Source: Bifidobacterium breve (GTDB lineage Bacteria > Actinomycetota > Acidimicrobiia > Acidimicrobiales > Ilumatobacteraceae). From it: a stretch of DNA of 6,224 nt. Below, piece after piece: positions 5,699 through 6,224 of this stretch. The translations under genes were made by a program, and so were the position numbers. The stretch lies in assembly GCA_943325435.2 (NCBI GenBank), contig CALPPK020000078.1, positions 1-6,224 on the forward strand, given 5' to 3'. Every line of letters begins with the position of its first letter. The first letter of the stretch is position 1. The notes beneath the pieces are model-generated. The model was not told the origin of the DNA. It searched no databases and saw only the letters and a list, made by a program, of their open reading frames with translations.

Positions 5699-6223
5699 TT
5701 ACTTTCGCTTGATTCGGGAACTAAAGATTCGGGTGAGTAGGAAGAAGAAAAAGACCATTCCGAGCAACACCAATGCACCACCCCAAGCACGAGCAGTGGC
5801 ATTTTGATCGCCCAGCCCAAGACTTGAGAAAATATAAATTGGCAAACTTGCAATTGGATCGTTCAGGTTTGTACTGGTTGCAACGAAATACGAAGAGGTA
5901 AGAATTAGCGGTGCAGTCTCACCCACAACTCGCGCCACGCCAAGCACGGCGGCGGTGATCAGCCCAGAGGCCACAGTTGGAATCACCACGGTGAACACAG
6001 TGCGAGCTTGTGTCGCACCAAGTGCGGCACTTGAAGTACGTAGATCAACCGATACCAATTTCAGAACTTCTTCCGATGTACGAGCAACCGTCGGAAGCAT
6101 GAGGATGCTCAATGCGATTGCACCAGCCCATGCACTGAATCCGCCAAAGGCAATAACAACCGTCGAATAGACGAACAGACCAGCCACAATCGATGGCACT
6201 CCACTCATTGCCTGAACCAGGAA
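5699..6223 (-). CDS. pstA: Phosphate ABC transporter permease, C-terminal part (5' end outside window)
   Basis: One of the two membrane subunits of the phosphate importer. The 174 visible residues begin [20 protein letters not shown], a conserved PstA segment. The frame is open at the window edge, so the Met at 6206-6208 is internal and the start lies upstream. Membrane segments are visible at about 9-29, 31-47, 77-100 and 146-167. The coupling-helix (EAA-type) loop that docks onto PstB lies around 62-87 ([10 protein letters not shown], then [10 protein letters not shown]). GETAPLILT (101-109) and SLPIYIF (126-132) are further PstA marks. The end is the basic tail SSRIKRK on the cytoplasmic side. 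Its stop, TAA at 5701-5699, is followed one base later by the likely pstB start, so the two are one operon. pstC is expected immediately upstream, outside the window. Confidence 0.95.
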   Translation of the reverse strand, partial: FLVQAMSGVPSIVAGLFVYSTVVIAFGGFSAWAGAIALSILMLPTVARTSEEVLKLVSVDLRTSSAALGATQARTVFTVVIPTVASGLITAAVLGVARVVGETAPLILTSSYFVATSTNLNDPIASLPIYIFSSLGLGDQNATARAWGGALVLLGMVFFFFLLTRIFSSRIKRK

Positions 6224-6224
6224 T

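Noticed and set aside
5698..5853. Extension of the pstB frame upstream to an ATG at 5853
   Set aside because: This part overlaps the conserved C-terminal membrane segment of pstA in another frame and encodes Cys/Trp/Ser-rich sequence unlike PstB. A start right after the pstA stop is more sensible.
6206..6208. ATG as start of pstA
   Set aside because: Residues FLVQA before it and the conserved [11 protein letters not shown] after it lie in the middle of PstA. The gene continues beyond the window.
1..6224. CRISPR array, tRNA/rRNA, insertion sequence or attachment site
   Set aside because: No regularly spaced repeats, cloverleaf, transposase motif or flanking inverted/direct repeats were seen on either strand.

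Overview
The window looks like a stretch of actinobacterial chromosome of moderate GC content with tightly packed genes. The lineage call is an inference. It rests on an F420-type PPOX-fold protein, an Nei2-like glycosylase, a DUF4916-type Nudix protein typical of Actinobacteria, GTG starts, and an 11-nt-periodic repeat resembling an actinobacterial PHO box. The moderate GC and short spacers would fit a streamlined aquatic actinobacterium, but no RNA gene or marker here proves it.

Layout: the left edge (2-337, plus strand) holds the 3' part of a PPOX-class flavin/F420 oxidoreductase gene. Everything else lies on the minus strand. Read in the direction of transcription (right to left), the window holds: the 3' part of pstA (6223-5699); pstB (5697-4798), starting one base after the pstA stop; a 123-bp spacer with PHO-box-like direct repeats; pstS (4674-3304); a strong GNRA-looped hairpin terminator (3278-3249); a short palindrome; a GabD-like aldehyde dehydrogenase (3222-1843); a DUF4916/Nudix-like protein (1790-1251); and an Nei-type DNA glycosylase (1236-340). 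The glycosylase gene converges on the PPOX gene with only two bases between the stop codons.

How the genes work together: pstA, pstB and pstS encode the inner-membrane permease, the ATPase and the extracytoplasmic binding protein of the high-affinity phosphate ABC importer. pstS sits last rather than first and appears to have its own phosphate-responsive promoter region and strong ribosome binding site. The second block (aldehyde dehydrogenase, Nudix-like protein, Nei glycosylase) may be one transcript that handles metabolic aldehydes and damaged bases or nucleotides. The shared role is speculative.

The most unusual object is PstS. It carries an insertion of about 105 residues, lysine-rich and free of arginine, immediately before the phosphate-binding HRSDGSGTT loop. 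It appears to be secreted by a plain Sec signal without a lipobox, and it has Glu where the family usually has a phosphate-contacting Asp. I found no CRISPR array, tRNA, rRNA, insertion sequence or clear mobile-element border. There is no gene-free stretch longer than about 125 bp.
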